In this document: piece after piece, positions 25,347 through 34,702 of the stretch
Layout of the letters: the number at the start of each line of letters is the position of its first letter
Position numbering within the stretch: position 1 is the stretch's first letter
From: an uncultured Bacilli bacterium
Lineage (GTDB): Bacteria; Bacillota_I; Bacilli_A; RF39; UBA660
Direction of reading: 5' to 3'
NCBI GenBank assembly: GCA_910586865.1
Contig: CAJUIY010000001.1
Coordinates: forward strand, 22,500 to 86,499
Length of the DNA: 64,000 nt
Notes under the pieces: model-generated
What the model was told of the DNA's origin: nothing
The model's database searches: none
The model's input: only the letters and a program-made list of their open reading frames with translations
Made by a program: the position numbers and the translations under genes

Positions 25347-26684
25347 TTATTTGGTGACCACAATAACAGCACGAGCTCCATAAAAGTTTCGGGATACAGC
25401 AACATCTGTCAAATATCCTCCTTGATCAAGAATAATCGCTCTATTTTGAGAATCTGTATAAGCCTGCATAGTGTAATATCCATTATTATTAGTAGCACCA
25501 TTTTCTGTATGAATATCGTCTACCGTTCCACCATTTTGAGTGGATTGTTTTAAATAATTATTCATCCAGATTGGACAGGTTCCACTTGAACTTGAACCAG
25601 TACATCCTACGACAAATGATTCTTGAAACGTTATCATTCTCGCTTTTGCACTTCTACTCTCTAAAGTATATTTATTCTCTGTACATGCAGTGTAGACATC
25701 ATTAGAAAATCTACAGCTAGTAAATGCATTTGTTCCATTAAAATTTGTTGTTCCCATAGTATAAGTTTGTGTAGTAACATTACTCCAATTACTTGTAGTA
25801 TCCTCTAACTTCTGAAGAATTTTTGATGGCCCTAACGTATTATTATTCTCATCATTCCATGCAGTATTATATACTGTATTTTCTCTTTGTTGTAGTGTCA
25901 TTGATTCGCCATCGTCATGTAACACATAAAAATAATAAGAATTTTTATCATTTACTGCATATTTGATAATCGTACCTGGTAAACATGATCCTACCGTTTT
26001 GTTTGTATAACAAGTAGTTGCTACACAAGTTGCTTCTTCCCCTGTAACACAGTAATTACTAGACTCTGCTACTTGATTGTAAGTATAAGCTGCTGAAATA
26101 TTTTCTTTTTCTGGAGTATTCGCTTCACTATTTTTTATTTGAGAAGCACTTACTCTTATTTTACCATAAAAAATAGAACCCATTGCACTATTATCAGCAT
26201 CCTTATCCATCCACACTTTTAAAGTATAACGGTTTGTTTGCCTTTTTGAAATCGTTCCTGAATCTAATAGTCGATCAGAATCCTTACGAATAGTTGAAAG
26301 CAGGTCCGTTGCAACCTCTTGACCGTTTTTGGTCAAACTATATTTAACAAATCGATCTGGCATTTTTACCTCTGCAACATCAAGAGGTAAATCTGATAAA
26401 TAAATACTATAATCAGAAGCAACCGTTCCTCTATTCCTTAATTCAAAAGTATAAGCCTTTGTCTGCAATCCTTTTTCATCAACCATTGGAATAGTGTTTT
26501 TTAATAAAATACCATCACTAATTTCATCGTCTAAAATCAAATCCAAATAACCAGCTCTTATAACATTTTCTGTTTTACCAGTTACTGAAATTCTTAACCA
26601 AGCATAACTTCCTACCATAATAGAAACTAAGATAAAAGCCAATAAAAACACTTTTTTATTATTTCCTGATTTTTTATCTTTCAT
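25347..26684 (-). CDS. SipW-cognate-type exported protein
   Basis: 445 residues from the ATG at 26684. The N-terminus (KKVFLLAFILVSIMVGSYAW, then LRISVTGKTENVIRAGYLDL) is the SipW-class signal pattern of TasA- and camelysin-like proteins, with a following beta domain (TFELRNRGTVASDYSIYL). A Cys-rich Thr/Ser/Asn middle (YCVTGEEATCVATTCYTNK) and a C-terminal domain ending in FYGARAVIVVTK follow. It probably forms an extracellular surface or fibre protein. A good promoter lies at 26716-26744. No sortase motif is visible. Confidence 0.75.
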   Translation of the reverse strand: MKDKKSGNNKKVFLLAFILVSIMVGSYAWLRISVTGKTENVIRAGYLDLILDDEISDGILLKNTIPMVDEKGLQTKAYTFELRNRGTVASDYSIYLSDLPLDVAEVKMPDRFVKYSLTKNGQEVATDLLSTIRKDSDRLLDSGTISKRQTNRYTLKVWMDKDADNSAMGSIFYGKIRVSASQIKNSEANTPEKENISAAYTYNQVAESSNYCVTGEEATCVATTCYTNKTVGSCLPGTIIKYAVNDKNSYYFYVLHDDGESMTLQQRENTVYNTAWNDENNNTLGPSKILQKLEDTTSNWSNVTTQTYTMGTTNFNGTNAFTSCRFSNDVYTACTENKYTLESRSAKARMITFQESFVVGCTGSSSSGTCPIWMNNYLKQSTQNGGTVDDIHTENGATNNNGYYTMQAYTDSQNRAIILDQGGYLTDVAVSRNFYGARAVIVVTK

Positions 26685-26715
26685 GATTCCCACATCCAAT
26701 CTCTATTATAATGAA

Positions 26716-26744
26716 AGTATAACATAATAAATATTTTTTTTCAA
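26716..26744 (-). promoter_or_regulatory. SigA promoter of the exported protein gene
   Basis: TTGAAA (26739-26744), 17 bases, TATACT (26716-26721) on the minus strand, about 30 bases before the start codon. Confidence 0.75.
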
Positions 26745-26943
26745 TTATATTTCCTTTTATATAATCAGTTAAACTGAAACCTGAGACTATATTATTTTGA
26801 ATAATTACTCATTTTATGTAGAAATCCATGAAATTTTTATTGAGACTTCAATATTTTTTTAAACAATAAGAGTAGCATATTTTTTCGTCTTACCAAATCT
26901 AACATTAATAAGGAAGCATACGAAATTATTTTATGAAATAAAA

Positions 26944-26965
26944 ACCTCCAAAATTGGAGGTCCAT
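26944..26965 (-). terminator. Terminator of the envelope operon
   Basis: ACCTCCA/TGGAGGT on the minus strand with an ATTT loop and a run of T beyond, just after the YtxH gene stop. Confidence 0.8.
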
Positions 26966-26975
26966 GAACTGTTTA

Positions 26976-27380
26976 CTATATTTCTATCGATTCTAATTTC
27001 TTTAAAACATCTTTTGTCACTTCTACTGCTTTATCTCTTACTTCTTCTGCTGCATTTTTTAAAATAGGAGTTCCTTTTTCAACAGCCAAATCTACTAGTT
27101 CATCTGCTTTCTTTTTGATTTCGGCACCTTTCTTTTTCGCAATTTTAAGTACTTTTTCTTTATCTAAATCCTCTAGTTCTTTTTTGATTTCAGCAATTTT
27201 TTTATCAAATTCCTCTTTTAATTCTCCTGGATCAATTTCTTTTGCTTTTTTGATTAACTCTTCCATTTTATTTTTTAAGTCTTTTCTTAATTCTTTTCCT
27301 GGTTTAGGTGCAAATAATAAACCTAATCCTGCTCCTACAGCAGCTCCTAATACAAATTTTCCTGCTCCTTTTTTATTCAT
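26976..27380 (-). CDS. YtxH domain protein
   Basis: 134 residues from the ATG at 27380, with AAAGGATG upstream. The N-terminus GKFVLGAAVGAGLGLLFAPKPGKELRK is the YtxH signature: a short membrane segment ending in LFAPxxGxExR. The rest is a long Lys/Glu amphipathic helix (DELVDLAVEKG, AEEVRDKAVEV). YtxH proteins are linked to envelope stress in Bacillus. The gene overlaps the stop of the DUF948 gene by eight bases; together they form the ytxG-ytxH pair. Confidence 0.85.
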   Translation of the reverse strand: MNKKGAGKFVLGAAVGAGLGLLFAPKPGKELRKDLKNKMEELIKKAKEIDPGELKEEFDKKIAEIKKELEDLDKEKVLKIAKKKGAEIKKKADELVDLAVEKGTPILKNAAEEVRDKAVEVTKDVLKKLESIEI

Positions 27381-27657
27381 AATAATCATCCTTTCTCTTT
27401 TTTCTTTTAAATATTTTATCAAAAACTGACACTACACCATTTACTACACGTGCACTAATAAAGTCTATGCTTGTTGTAGTTTTATTAATAACATTAAATA
27501 TATTATTCAATGAATTAACCTTATCTTCTATATTATTTAACAATGCCTCTATTCTATCAAATACTTGTATTAATCGTAATCCTAAGATAATTAGTATTAC
27601 CATTAATATAATACCCAAAATATACAATATAATAGGCAAAACTTCTGCAAAAGTCAT
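27373..27657 (-). CDS. DUF948 family (YtxG-like) membrane protein
   Basis: 94 residues from the ATG at 27657 (GGAGTGATTTTT upstream). One membrane helix (LPIILYILGIILMVILIILGLRL), then a helix with coiled-coil spacing (FDRIEALLNNIEDKVNSLNN) and a basic tail (FKRKKRKDDYYE). This is the DUF948 pattern of YtxG, which often precedes ytxH. Its stop lies inside the next gene. Role unknown, envelope associated. Confidence 0.8.
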   Translation of the reverse strand: MTFAEVLPIILYILGIILMVILIILGLRLIQVFDRIEALLNNIEDKVNSLNNIFNVINKTTTSIDFISARVVNGVVSVFDKIFKRKKRKDDYYE

Positions 27658-27671
27658 AAAAATCACTCCTT

Positions 27672-28721
27672 TTAATCATTTTCATACATAGAATCAATTA
27701 AATCGAATAAGTTATCTTCATCTAAATCATCACCATTATCTTTTGGTTCTTCTCTAATCATAGTATTCTTATTTTCATCATCATTTGATTCTACCTTAAA
27801 ATCCGTATTTACTTCCTCATTCATAATATAAGGACCTTCTTCTTGCTCCTCTTGGTATCTAGTATTTCTTTTTTCATTAGCAGTATCTTTATAATCAACA
27901 TTATACTCTAAGCCTAGGTCTTCGAAATATTCTTCCGCATCTCCCATAGTAACCTTTTTTACTTCTGGTTTCGATTCACTTAAATCTAATAAATCATTGT
28001 CCATTAAACTACTAGCTTCCATTTCAGGTTCTTCGTTATGTCTTTCTGATGTCAATTCTTCTTCCAAAGTTCCATATGCCCTATTTCTTACTTCATCTAC
28101 ATTTAAGCTTTCTCTAGCATAAGTACTAGTAAGTCTAACTTCCCTTCTTGTTACTACATCCTCCCTTTTATAATTTTTATCTAAAATACCATAAATAGGA
28201 GATATAATCGGAGAAGGCTTGAAATATGTTTTTTCTTCCTTTTTCTCATAACCACCATATTCTGGTTCCTTAATTGGCATTTCATCAATACCATACGGTT
28301 TTATCTTCTTTTCCTTATTAGTGATTGCTGTATTCAGTCGTCTTCTTTCTTCAACACCTATTTTTGGAGATTCAATATTATCAACTTGAGGCTTCTTAAA
28401 CTTTTCTTCTTTGGTATAAGTAAATTCGTTATCACTAACCATAGGAAATGTAAAATCTTTTTCCTCTTCTTTTTTACTTTCTACTTCTTTATGCACTTCT
28501 ACTTCTCTTTTTGGCTCTTCTAAGTCTTCATGTGTTGTGATTCGCACTTCTTTCTTTTCTGGAAGAACAATTTTTTTTGCGATTGGTTTTTCTACATGAC
28601 TTTCTTTACGTTGGGGTTTCGCTTCCTTTTTAGAAGCTTTCTTTCCTTTTTTTGTTTTTTCTTCCACCTCAACGTATTCTTCTTCGAAAAGAGCATTTTT
28701 TAACTTATCCATTAATTTCAT
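27672..28721 (-). CDS. Acidic low-complexity protein, unknown
   Basis: 349 residues. The start MKLMDKLKNALFEEEYVEVEE resembles the amphipathic membrane-targeting tip of SepF, but the remaining 330 residues are Glu/Lys/Arg-rich low complexity without the SepF fold, and include KPSPIISPIYGILDKNY and many charged blocks. Probably cytoplasmic and disordered. It is the second gene of the envelope operon, between the lipoprotein and the DUF948 gene. A division or envelope role is a guess from the tip and context. Confidence 0.6.
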   Translation of the reverse strand: MKLMDKLKNALFEEEYVEVEEKTKKGKKASKKEAKPQRKESHVEKPIAKKIVLPEKKEVRITTHEDLEEPKREVEVHKEVESKKEEEKDFTFPMVSDNEFTYTKEEKFKKPQVDNIESPKIGVEERRRLNTAITNKEKKIKPYGIDEMPIKEPEYGGYEKKEEKTYFKPSPIISPIYGILDKNYKREDVVTRREVRLTSTYARESLNVDEVRNRAYGTLEEELTSERHNEEPEMEASSLMDNDLLDLSESKPEVKKVTMGDAEEYFEDLGLEYNVDYKDTANEKRNTRYQEEQEEGPYIMNEEVNTDFKVESNDDENKNTMIREEPKDNGDDLDEDNLFDLIDSMYEND

Positions 28722-28727
28722 GCATAT

Positions 28728-29387
28728 CTACTCCCCTTCTTCAACTTTTAAGTTATCCTCATCGATTTCTTCTTCTTCAATCTTTTCATATTCTTTCACA
28801 TAATCAAGGAAATCATCTGTCTTCTTCTTTGTATTAAATATATCATATGTCTCTTCTTTATAATCTAAAATATTTTCACCAATTGTTGTTGATAAGACAT
28901 TTTTATTATACTTAACAGAAGAAAGCATAGCACCAATATTAGTTAATGCATCCCTAAGACTATTTTTATTTACAAATGCTTCTACCTTCATATAATGATA
29001 CATTCCCTCTACGAAATAACCATTCGCATCCTCATTGATTTCTAAATAACCAAAAGAATCTTTATACTTAATTTTTTTAGAATAAAATGCATTTTTATCT
29101 ACCTTATAATTCTTCTTGACTTGATGGTAGTAACTTACTACATCCACATATAAATAAAAATAATTATTGTCCTTATCTTTTAATGTTGCATTATAAGCAT
29201 CTTTACTAATAAAGGTTAATCCTTTCGGAATATAGTAACTATAACCATCAAAATTAGAATTCTTAATATTGGTATTTCTTTTTATCATTGTATCAACAAT
29301 AGAATCAATATCCCCACTTGATAAATTAGCATTACTACATCCTGTAATACATAAAACCATACCGAGTAATATCCATAATTTTTTCAT
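28728..29387 (-). CDS. Lipoprotein, unknown function
   Basis: 219 residues. It begins MKKLWILLGMVLCITGCSN, a lipoprotein signal with lipobox ITGC (cleavage before Cys 17); Lgt, encoded at 52191, would modify it. The mature part has FDGYSYYIPKGLTF and many Tyr/Lys residues, and an acidic C-terminus (EEEEIDEDNLKVEEGE). It heads the operon that continues to the YtxH gene; a TATAAT box with an extended TG lies at 29410-29415. Confidence 0.8.
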   Translation of the reverse strand: MKKLWILLGMVLCITGCSNANLSSGDIDSIVDTMIKRNTNIKNSNFDGYSYYIPKGLTFISKDAYNATLKDKDNNYFYLYVDVVSYYHQVKKNYKVDKNAFYSKKIKYKDSFGYLEINEDANGYFVEGMYHYMKVEAFVNKNSLRDALTNIGAMLSSVKYNKNVLSTTIGENILDYKEETYDIFNTKKKTDDFLDYVKEYEKIEEEEIDEDNLKVEEGE

Positions 29388-29451
29388 ATTTCACCTACTC
29401 TTACATTTTATTATAACAAAATTTATAGAAAAATAAAAATATTTTAATCGA

Positions 29452-30093
29452 CTATTTACTCTTTTGGACAGATGAGGTAGCATCGAGTGAATAAATAGTC
29501 ATTCCCCTACTTACAAATTTATCTTCATATTCTGTTGTAATAAAGACTTCCTCCTTACTATGTAAATCAAGTGAAACACTCTCTAATACATAACCTTTCT
29601 TACTGATTTCTTCTAACGAATATTCAAATAATTCTCTATTGTCAGTTCGCATTTCTATTTCTTTTTTTTCTTTAAAGATAACATCATACTTATCTAAAAA
29701 AATAGGACTAGTTAATCTTCTTAAATGATGTCTTTTTTTAGGCCAAGGATCCGAAAAGTTTAGATAAATTTTACGAATCTCCTTAAAAAAGACTTTATCA
29801 ATTTCTAAAGCATCCATTCGTATGAAATATAAGTTAGAGTACTCTTCCTCTATATGATTTAATGCTTTTGCCAAAATACTATCAAATTTTTCAATACCAA
29901 TAAAATTAATATTAGGATATTTTTTCGCATTTTCCTTAATAAATTTACCCTTCCCCACTCCTATTTCAATATAAATGGGATTCTGATTTTGAAACAAAGC
30001 ATTCCATTTACCACAATAATCGTCGGGGTTCTTTATTAAATACTTTGACTGATTTAGTATCTCCTCTTTATTTTTTACGTTTCTAAGTCTCAT
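29452..30093 (-). CDS. trmB: tRNA (guanine-N7-)-methyltransferase TrmB
   Basis: 213 residues, family size. The SAM-binding strand IYIEIGVGKGKFI (about residue 38), FIGIEKFDSILAKAL, YFIRMDALE, and NFSDPWPKKRHHLRRL (near 115) are diagnostic of TrmB, which methylates G46 of tRNA. It ends in a Ser/Lys tail. No strong operon partner: the downstream lipoprotein gene has its own promoter. Confidence 0.97.
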   Translation of the reverse strand: MRLRNVKNKEEILNQSKYLIKNPDDYCGKWNALFQNQNPIYIEIGVGKGKFIKENAKKYPNINFIGIEKFDSILAKALNHIEEEYSNLYFIRMDALEIDKVFFKEIRKIYLNFSDPWPKKRHHLRRLTSPIFLDKYDVIFKEKKEIEMRTDNRELFEYSLEEISKKGYVLESVSLDLHSKEEVFITTEYEDKFVSRGMTIYSLDATSSVQKSK

Positions 30094-30126
30094 AATATCC
30101 TTCCTTTTTTGTTATCCTTATTCTAT

Positions 30127-30154
30127 CACAAACTAGTCCCATTTGCATATAATA
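30127..30154 (+). promoter_or_regulatory. Candidate SigK promoter of the coiled-coil gene
   Basis: CACA (30127-30130), 15 bases, CATATAATA (30146-30154). This fits the SigK pattern (AC, then CATAnnnTA) and has the same spacing as the box before spoVIF. Confidence 0.45.
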
Positions 30155-30175
30155 AAAAGAATAAAGGAGTAAATT

Positions 30176-30391
30176 ATGAATTATATGCCTTATCCATATA
30201 TGCCAGATATGAATAATATGCCACAAATCGATCATTCATACCAAGAATTAGAAGGAAGAATTAGTAGACTAGAAAGAGAAGTTAGAAGATTAGAACAAAA
30301 AGTAAGTAGATTAGAACAAAAAGAGATGAAACCTCTATCTAGTACTCCAAATAATTCTATCAATGACAATTCTAGCATATATATGGTTTAG
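30176..30391 (+). CDS. Small coiled-coil protein, possible spore coat component
   Basis: 71 residues: a Tyr/Pro/Met-rich N-terminus (NYMPYPYMPDMNNMP), then a strict coiled coil with repeated ISRLEREVRRLEQ units (residues 26-48), then a Ser/Asn tail. AAAGGAG precedes the ATG. The composition and the SigK-like promoter suggest a late mother-cell spore coat protein; I see no family match, so this is inference. Confidence 0.6.
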   Translation: MNYMPYPYMPDMNNMPQIDHSYQELEGRISRLEREVRRLEQKVSRLEQKEMKPLSSTPNNSINDNSSIYMV

Positions 30392-30416
30392 AACACAAAA
30401 GTGGTGTTCTTTTTTC
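30390..30416 (+). terminator. Terminator of the coiled-coil gene
   Basis: AGAACAC/GTGTTCT stem followed by six T, starting at the stop codon. Confidence 0.8.
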
Positions 30417-30482
30417 TTGTGGGAAAACGTCTTTTATGATAAAATATAAAGTAATTTCTGAAAGAAATAAAGGAGAGATTTG

Positions 30483-31110
30483 GTGGTAGCAAAAAAAGAA
30501 AAATATTTCAAAAATTAGATTATTTATTTAAGGAAGGAATAAAAAATGGTAGTATTTCTCCCTTTGATAAAGAACTTTATGAAAAAATGAATCATACTTA
30601 TGTGAAAGGAATTCCTGTATCAATATTTAAATCCAGCCTTACAATCATGGAAAATGTCTCGATGAAAGTTTATATATGTTCTTTTGCTTCCAAGATGCTT
30701 TATTAGTAAGAGGAAATTGTATAGATTTAGAATTAAAGGATAAAAATCCCTATCATGGATGGATTGAAATAAAAGATGATGTATATGACCCCTCTCGTCT
30801 ATTAAAATTTAAAAAAGAAGTTTTCTATCAATTATATAAACCAACTAAAATTATAAGCTGTAATGTAGAACAATATAAAAAGATTAGCAAAGAAAACAAA
30901 GAACTTTTAGAAGAGGTACAAAATACAACATTAGAAGATCTTCAACCAAATGGTAAAAGAAGAGGACAGTTATTTTTGATAGCACCAATATTACAAGCTT
31001 TGGCTAATGTATCTAAGGTAGAAGGATTCCAACAAGAAGTTTATCAATATTTTGAGTCTATCCAATATGAACCAATAGAATTAGAACTACCATTTCAAAA
31101 AAGAAAATAA
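30483..31110 (+). pseudogene. Frameshifted gene, possible papain/transglutaminase-like fold
   Basis: A GTG at 30483, seven bases after AAAGGAG, opens the gene, but the frame stops after 11 codons. Adding one A to the A7 run at 30491-30497 and another to the A4 run at 30651-30654 gives one continuous protein of about 209 residues. The last 144 residues (from 30676) are intact. After repair it reads EKCLDESLYMFF, then PYHGWIEIKDDVYDPS: a Cys, His, Asp order seen in cysteine proteases and transglutaminases. The function is a guess. Confidence 0.7.
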
Positions 31111-31116
31111 TTTATG

Positions 31117-31158
31117 AATAAGAGGTTTTTGAAAAATTTTTCTTCTTATTTATTTTTT
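31117..31158 (+). terminator. Terminator after the frameshifted gene
   Basis: AATAAGA/TCTTATT with a 20-base loop, then TATTTTTTT. The stem is AT-rich and moderate. Confidence 0.5.
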
Positions 31159-31217
31159 TATGGATAACTTCGTCCTTTGTGGTATAATAAATATATATAG
31201 TAGATGAGGTGATATCT

Positions 31218-32525
31218 TTGAAATTAGTAGAACTAAAAGAAACAGATTATGAAAAATTTATAACAGAACACAAAGAAAAATCACATTTTCTTCAATCTTA
31301 TATATGGGGGGAGTTTTCAAAAAAGAAAAAAAAATTAACTCCCTATTATTTAGGACTAGAAAATAAGAATCAGCAAATAGTTGCTACTGCATTGTTATTA
31401 CAAAAAAAATTACCATTAGGATATTCCTATTTCTACTCTCCTCGTGGATTTATGATTGATTATTTAGATAAAGATTTATTATCTGAATTGACTCATAAAA
31501 TAAAAGATTATATAAAACCGAAAAAAGCAATCTTCTTAAAAATAGATCCACCTATTATCATTCGAAAAGAGAATTATTTAGGAGAAGAAAAGAAATTAGA
31601 ATATAATGTGGATACTATCTTTCATAATTTATCTCAAGTTGGATTTAAACATCAAGGATTTACTAAAAACTTTGAAACGATGCAACCAAGATATACTTTT
31701 CGAATTGACTTAGAAAAAACACAAGAAGAAATAGACAGTCATTTTTCAAAAACTACCAAACAAAGAATTCAAAAAGCAATTCGCTTAGGTACGAAGGTAA
31801 GAATTGGTACAGAAGAAGATATCGATACTTTTTATAATTTAATGCTTCTAACAGAGGATAGAAAAGATTTTGTATCTTATTCAAAAGACTACTATGAAGA
31901 ATTATTTTCTATTTTTAATAAAAAAAATAATGTAAAATTATTTATTGGATATCTCGATTTCGATGAAGTATTAAGTCATTTAAAAGAAGAAGAAAAAGAG
32001 CTAAACAAAAAAATAGAGGAAATAGACCCTAATACTTCTAGTAAAAATGGAAAAAGAAAATTAAAAGATTATAAAACATCTTTGGAAAATTTAAAAAAAG
32101 AAATAGAAAAATACCAACAAGCAAAAGAAAAATATGGAAAGACAATTGCGTTAAATGCTCATATGATTATTCTTTATCAGGAGAAAGCATGGGTACTATA
32201 TGCAGGAAATCATAATGTATTAACCGAAAGTTATGCCAACTATCATACTTACTATGAACATATTAAATATTGTAAAAATCACAACATAAAAATTTATGAT
32301 CAATTTGGAACGATTGGAGATTTAGATAAAAATAATAAAAGAATGGGGTTACATGAATTTAAGAAAAAATTTGGTGGAGATTATATCGAGTTTATTGGCG
32401 AATTTGACTATATTACCAATCACTTTATGTACTTTATTTTCACAAAGTTAGTACCATTATATAGAAAGATAATTCGATTTAAAAGTAAAAAGGAGGTAAA
32501 TTATGAGGCTAAGGCAAATAAATAA
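31218..32525 (+). CDS. FemX/FemAB-like peptidoglycan bridge ligase (first copy)
   Basis: 435 residues from the TTG at 31218, correctly spaced from GAGGTG; the GTG at 31209 is an alternative. N-terminal GNAT fold starts FLQSYIWGEFSKKKK; the Fem pattern follows (YSYFYSPRGFMIDY, FLKIDPP, TTKQRIQKAIRLG). A coiled-coil arm at about 250-315 is typical. C-terminal YKKYDQFG-like strand IYDQFGTIGD and LHEFKKKFGG complete it. It transfers amino acids from aminoacyl-tRNA to the cell-wall stem peptide. A TGG-TATAAT box lies at 31183-31188. Confidence 0.9.
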   Translation: MKLVELKETDYEKFITEHKEKSHFLQSYIWGEFSKKKKKLTPYYLGLENKNQQIVATALLLQKKLPLGYSYFYSPRGFMIDYLDKDLLSELTHKIKDYIKPKKAIFLKIDPPIIIRKENYLGEEKKLEYNVDTIFHNLSQVGFKHQGFTKNFETMQPRYTFRIDLEKTQEEIDSHFSKTTKQRIQKAIRLGTKVRIGTEEDIDTFYNLMLLTEDRKDFVSYSKDYYEELFSIFNKKNNVKLFIGYLDFDEVLSHLKEEEKELNKKIEEIDPNTSSKNGKRKLKDYKTSLENLKKEIEKYQQAKEKYGKTIALNAHMIILYQEKAWVLYAGNHNVLTESYANYHTYYEHIKYCKNHNIKIYDQFGTIGDLDKNNKRMGLHEFKKKFGGDYIEFIGEFDYITNHFMYFIFTKLVPLYRKIIRFKSKKEVNYEAKANK

Positions 32526-33681
32526 GAAAGAATTTGAAACGTTTTGTAAAGCATCTCCACTTAGTAACTTTTTTCAAACAAAAGAATATGCAGAACTAAA
32601 AAGAAAAGAAGGCTACCATACTTACTTTGTAGGTCTAGATGATAGTGGTAGACTTTTAGCAGCAACATTACTAATATCGAGTGAATTTACTATAACAAAA
32701 AAAAGGGTATTCTTCTGTCCAAGAGGATATATTATAGACTATAGAAATCAAGAACTACTAAATACATTTACCAAAGAGTTAGTTGCTTATGTGAAAGAAA
32801 AAAAAGGAATCTTAATAAAGATAACTCCTAACTTAATGTTAAAGGAGAGAGATAAAAATGGAGAACTTGTCTCTGGAGGAATGAACAATAGTAAGTGTGT
32901 TGAAAATTTACTAGATATTGGTTATAAGAGAATTAGCTCCTATTATCTTGTTAATCCTAATTTTTTATATACTTTAGATTTAAAAGGAAAAAATAATGAA
33001 GAGATATATGAAAATATCTCTTCAGATGTGAAAAGTATTATTGAAAGAAATGAAAAAATAGGAATTACAATCTCAAAAATAGAGAAAGAAGATTCTGATA
33101 AATTTTTAAGTATCTTAAGAAATTGTTCTAATCGTATCGACTATTTTAAAAAAAATGATAAGAGTTATAAAAATGTAATCTCTATATTATCGAATTATAA
33201 TATGATTGATGTGATAACAGCCGAACTAGATATTGACAAGTACCTCGAAGTTACTAGAAGAAGCTTAGAAAATGTATTAAATGATAATGACCTATCTGCT
33301 CAAGTACAAAAACAATTGGAAATTATCAATAGCCTCCAATATAAGTATGGTCATAAAGTATCTTTAGGTACCCTTCTTGCTGTTTCTTATAACAATCAAT
33401 ATTTAACCTTATGTATCGCAGGCATGGATAAATTTAAAAATTTTGATCCAATCTCTACTTTAATATGGGAGAGTATAAAAAGAGCAAAAAAACTAAGTGC
33501 TACAAAATATATCTTTTATGGAATGGATATTAATCTTGAAAAGGAAAATAACTTGATACATTATTATCAAAAATTTAATGGAAAGGCTGTAGAATTAATT
33601 GGAGAATATGATTTCGTAATTGACCAAAGATATTATCAAAAATATTTGAAAAAACAAGAAAAAATAAAGAATAAGAAATAA
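32503..33681 (+). CDS. FemX/FemAB-like peptidoglycan bridge ligase (second copy)
   Basis: 392 residues, overlapping the first copy by 23 bases, with AAAGGAGG inside the first gene. It shows the same order: FFQTKEYAELKRKEGY, VFFCPRGYIIDY, LIKITPN, a shorter helical arm, and IFYGMDINLE with FNGKAVELIGEYDF at the end. Two adjacent Fem ligases usually build successive residues of an interpeptide bridge. The pair diverged well, so roles probably differ. Confidence 0.9.
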   Translation: MRLRQINKKEFETFCKASPLSNFFQTKEYAELKRKEGYHTYFVGLDDSGRLLAATLLISSEFTITKKRVFFCPRGYIIDYRNQELLNTFTKELVAYVKEKKGILIKITPNLMLKERDKNGELVSGGMNNSKCVENLLDIGYKRISSYYLVNPNFLYTLDLKGKNNEEIYENISSDVKSIIERNEKIGITISKIEKEDSDKFLSILRNCSNRIDYFKKNDKSYKNVISILSNYNMIDVITAELDIDKYLEVTRRSLENVLNDNDLSAQVQKQLEIINSLQYKYGHKVSLGTLLAVSYNNQYLTLCIAGMDKFKNFDPISTLIWESIKRAKKLSATKYIFYGMDINLEKENNLIHYYQKFNGKAVELIGEYDFVIDQRYYQKYLKKQEKIKNKK

Positions 33682-33694
33682 ATTATTCTTTTTT
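33667..33694 (+). terminator. Weak terminator after the fem pair
   Basis: AAGAATAA/TTATTCTT around an 8-base loop, followed by T. The stem has only one GC pair per arm. Confidence 0.4.
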
Positions 33695-33782
33695 ATTATA
33701 AGAATGTAAAGTATCTGTCATCTTTTTATAATTTATTGTAGATAAAAACAATATGTGCCATAATGAAGATAGAGGTGAAATA

Positions 33783-34673
33783 ATGAGTAAAAATAATGAC
33801 TATTATAAAACATTAGGAATTTCCAGAAATGCAACTGAAGAGGAAATAAAAAAAGCCTATAGAGAAAAATCTAGAAAATACCATCCCGATAACAATCCTC
33901 AAGATCCAAATGCAGAAAAAATATTTAAAGATATAACGGAAGCATACAGTGTACTATCAGATGATAAGAAAAGAAAGAAATATGACTTAGAAACTCTTAA
34001 TACATCGAGTGAAAGAAGAAATCAGGCTTATAACAATGGTTCAAATCAAAAAGGTTATGGAACGGTGAAAAGCGAAATGGATCACATTTTTAATCCTTTT
34101 GGCAATGTGAATTCCAAATCCTATAAAAAGAACTCTTTTGGTAATTCTTCAAATAAAAACAATAATTTTGATGAAATTATAGCAATTGAAAAGGCAATGA
34201 ATGAGGCACAGGAGAAGTTAGACGCCTTATACCGCGAATTACGAAAACAAAGAGATGATACTGATTATGAAAAGCAACTTCGCCTATTTGAGTCCAAATT
34301 AAAATCAACGGAAGAATATCAAGAAGCAGTAAATTTTATTCAAAAAATAAGTACTAAGAATAATTTAACCAAACTATTTATTACTAGTAAGAATAGAGTA
34401 CGCTATGAAGAAAATAAAAAATATATAGAAGAAGTAAATAATAAAGTTAAAGAGGAAAAAATAAGATTAGATGAAAAAAGAGAGGAAAAGAGAAAGGAGT
34501 TAAAACAAAATGAGACAGAGATATTTAGAAAAATAGAAGAAACAAAACAAAGGAAAACTTCACTAGAAAGGGAATACAACTTCCATCCATTATTTAGTTC
34601 CTATGAAGTCCATAAAATGACAGCTAACCAAAAAAAAGATAATAACCCAAAAACAGAAAAAAATAAAAAATAG
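33783..34673 (+). CDS. J-domain protein with coiled-coil tail
   Basis: 296 residues from the ATG at 33783 (AGAGGTGAAATA upstream). The J-domain is at residues 1-70 ([23 protein letters not shown] in KYHPDN, and [15 protein letters not shown]). It has no Gly/Phe region or zinc-binding repeats, so it is not DnaJ itself. The rest is Ser/Asn-rich then a long coiled coil ([20 protein letters not shown]). It probably recruits DnaK to a specific partner. A broken relative sits at 19181. Confidence 0.85.
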   Translation: MSKNNDYYKTLGISRNATEEEIKKAYREKSRKYHPDNNPQDPNAEKIFKDITEAYSVLSDDKKRKKYDLETLNTSSERRNQAYNNGSNQKGYGTVKSEMDHIFNPFGNVNSKSYKKNSFGNSSNKNNNFDEIIAIEKAMNEAQEKLDALYRELRKQRDDTDYEKQLRLFESKLKSTEEYQEAVNFIQKISTKNNLTKLFITSKNRVRYEENKKYIEEVNNKVKEEKIRLDEKREEKRKELKQNETEIFRKIEETKQRKTSLEREYNFHPLFSSYEVHKMTANQKKDNNPKTEKNKK

Positions 34674-34697
34674 GTATACTTACTATACTTATTTTTT
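34665..34697. terminator. Bidirectional terminator
   Basis: AAAAATA and GTATA pair with TATAC and TATTTTT around a CTTAC-like loop; A and T runs flank both sides. It separates the converging genes at 34673 and 34703. Confidence 0.75.
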
Positions 34698-34702
34698 GTT
34701 AT

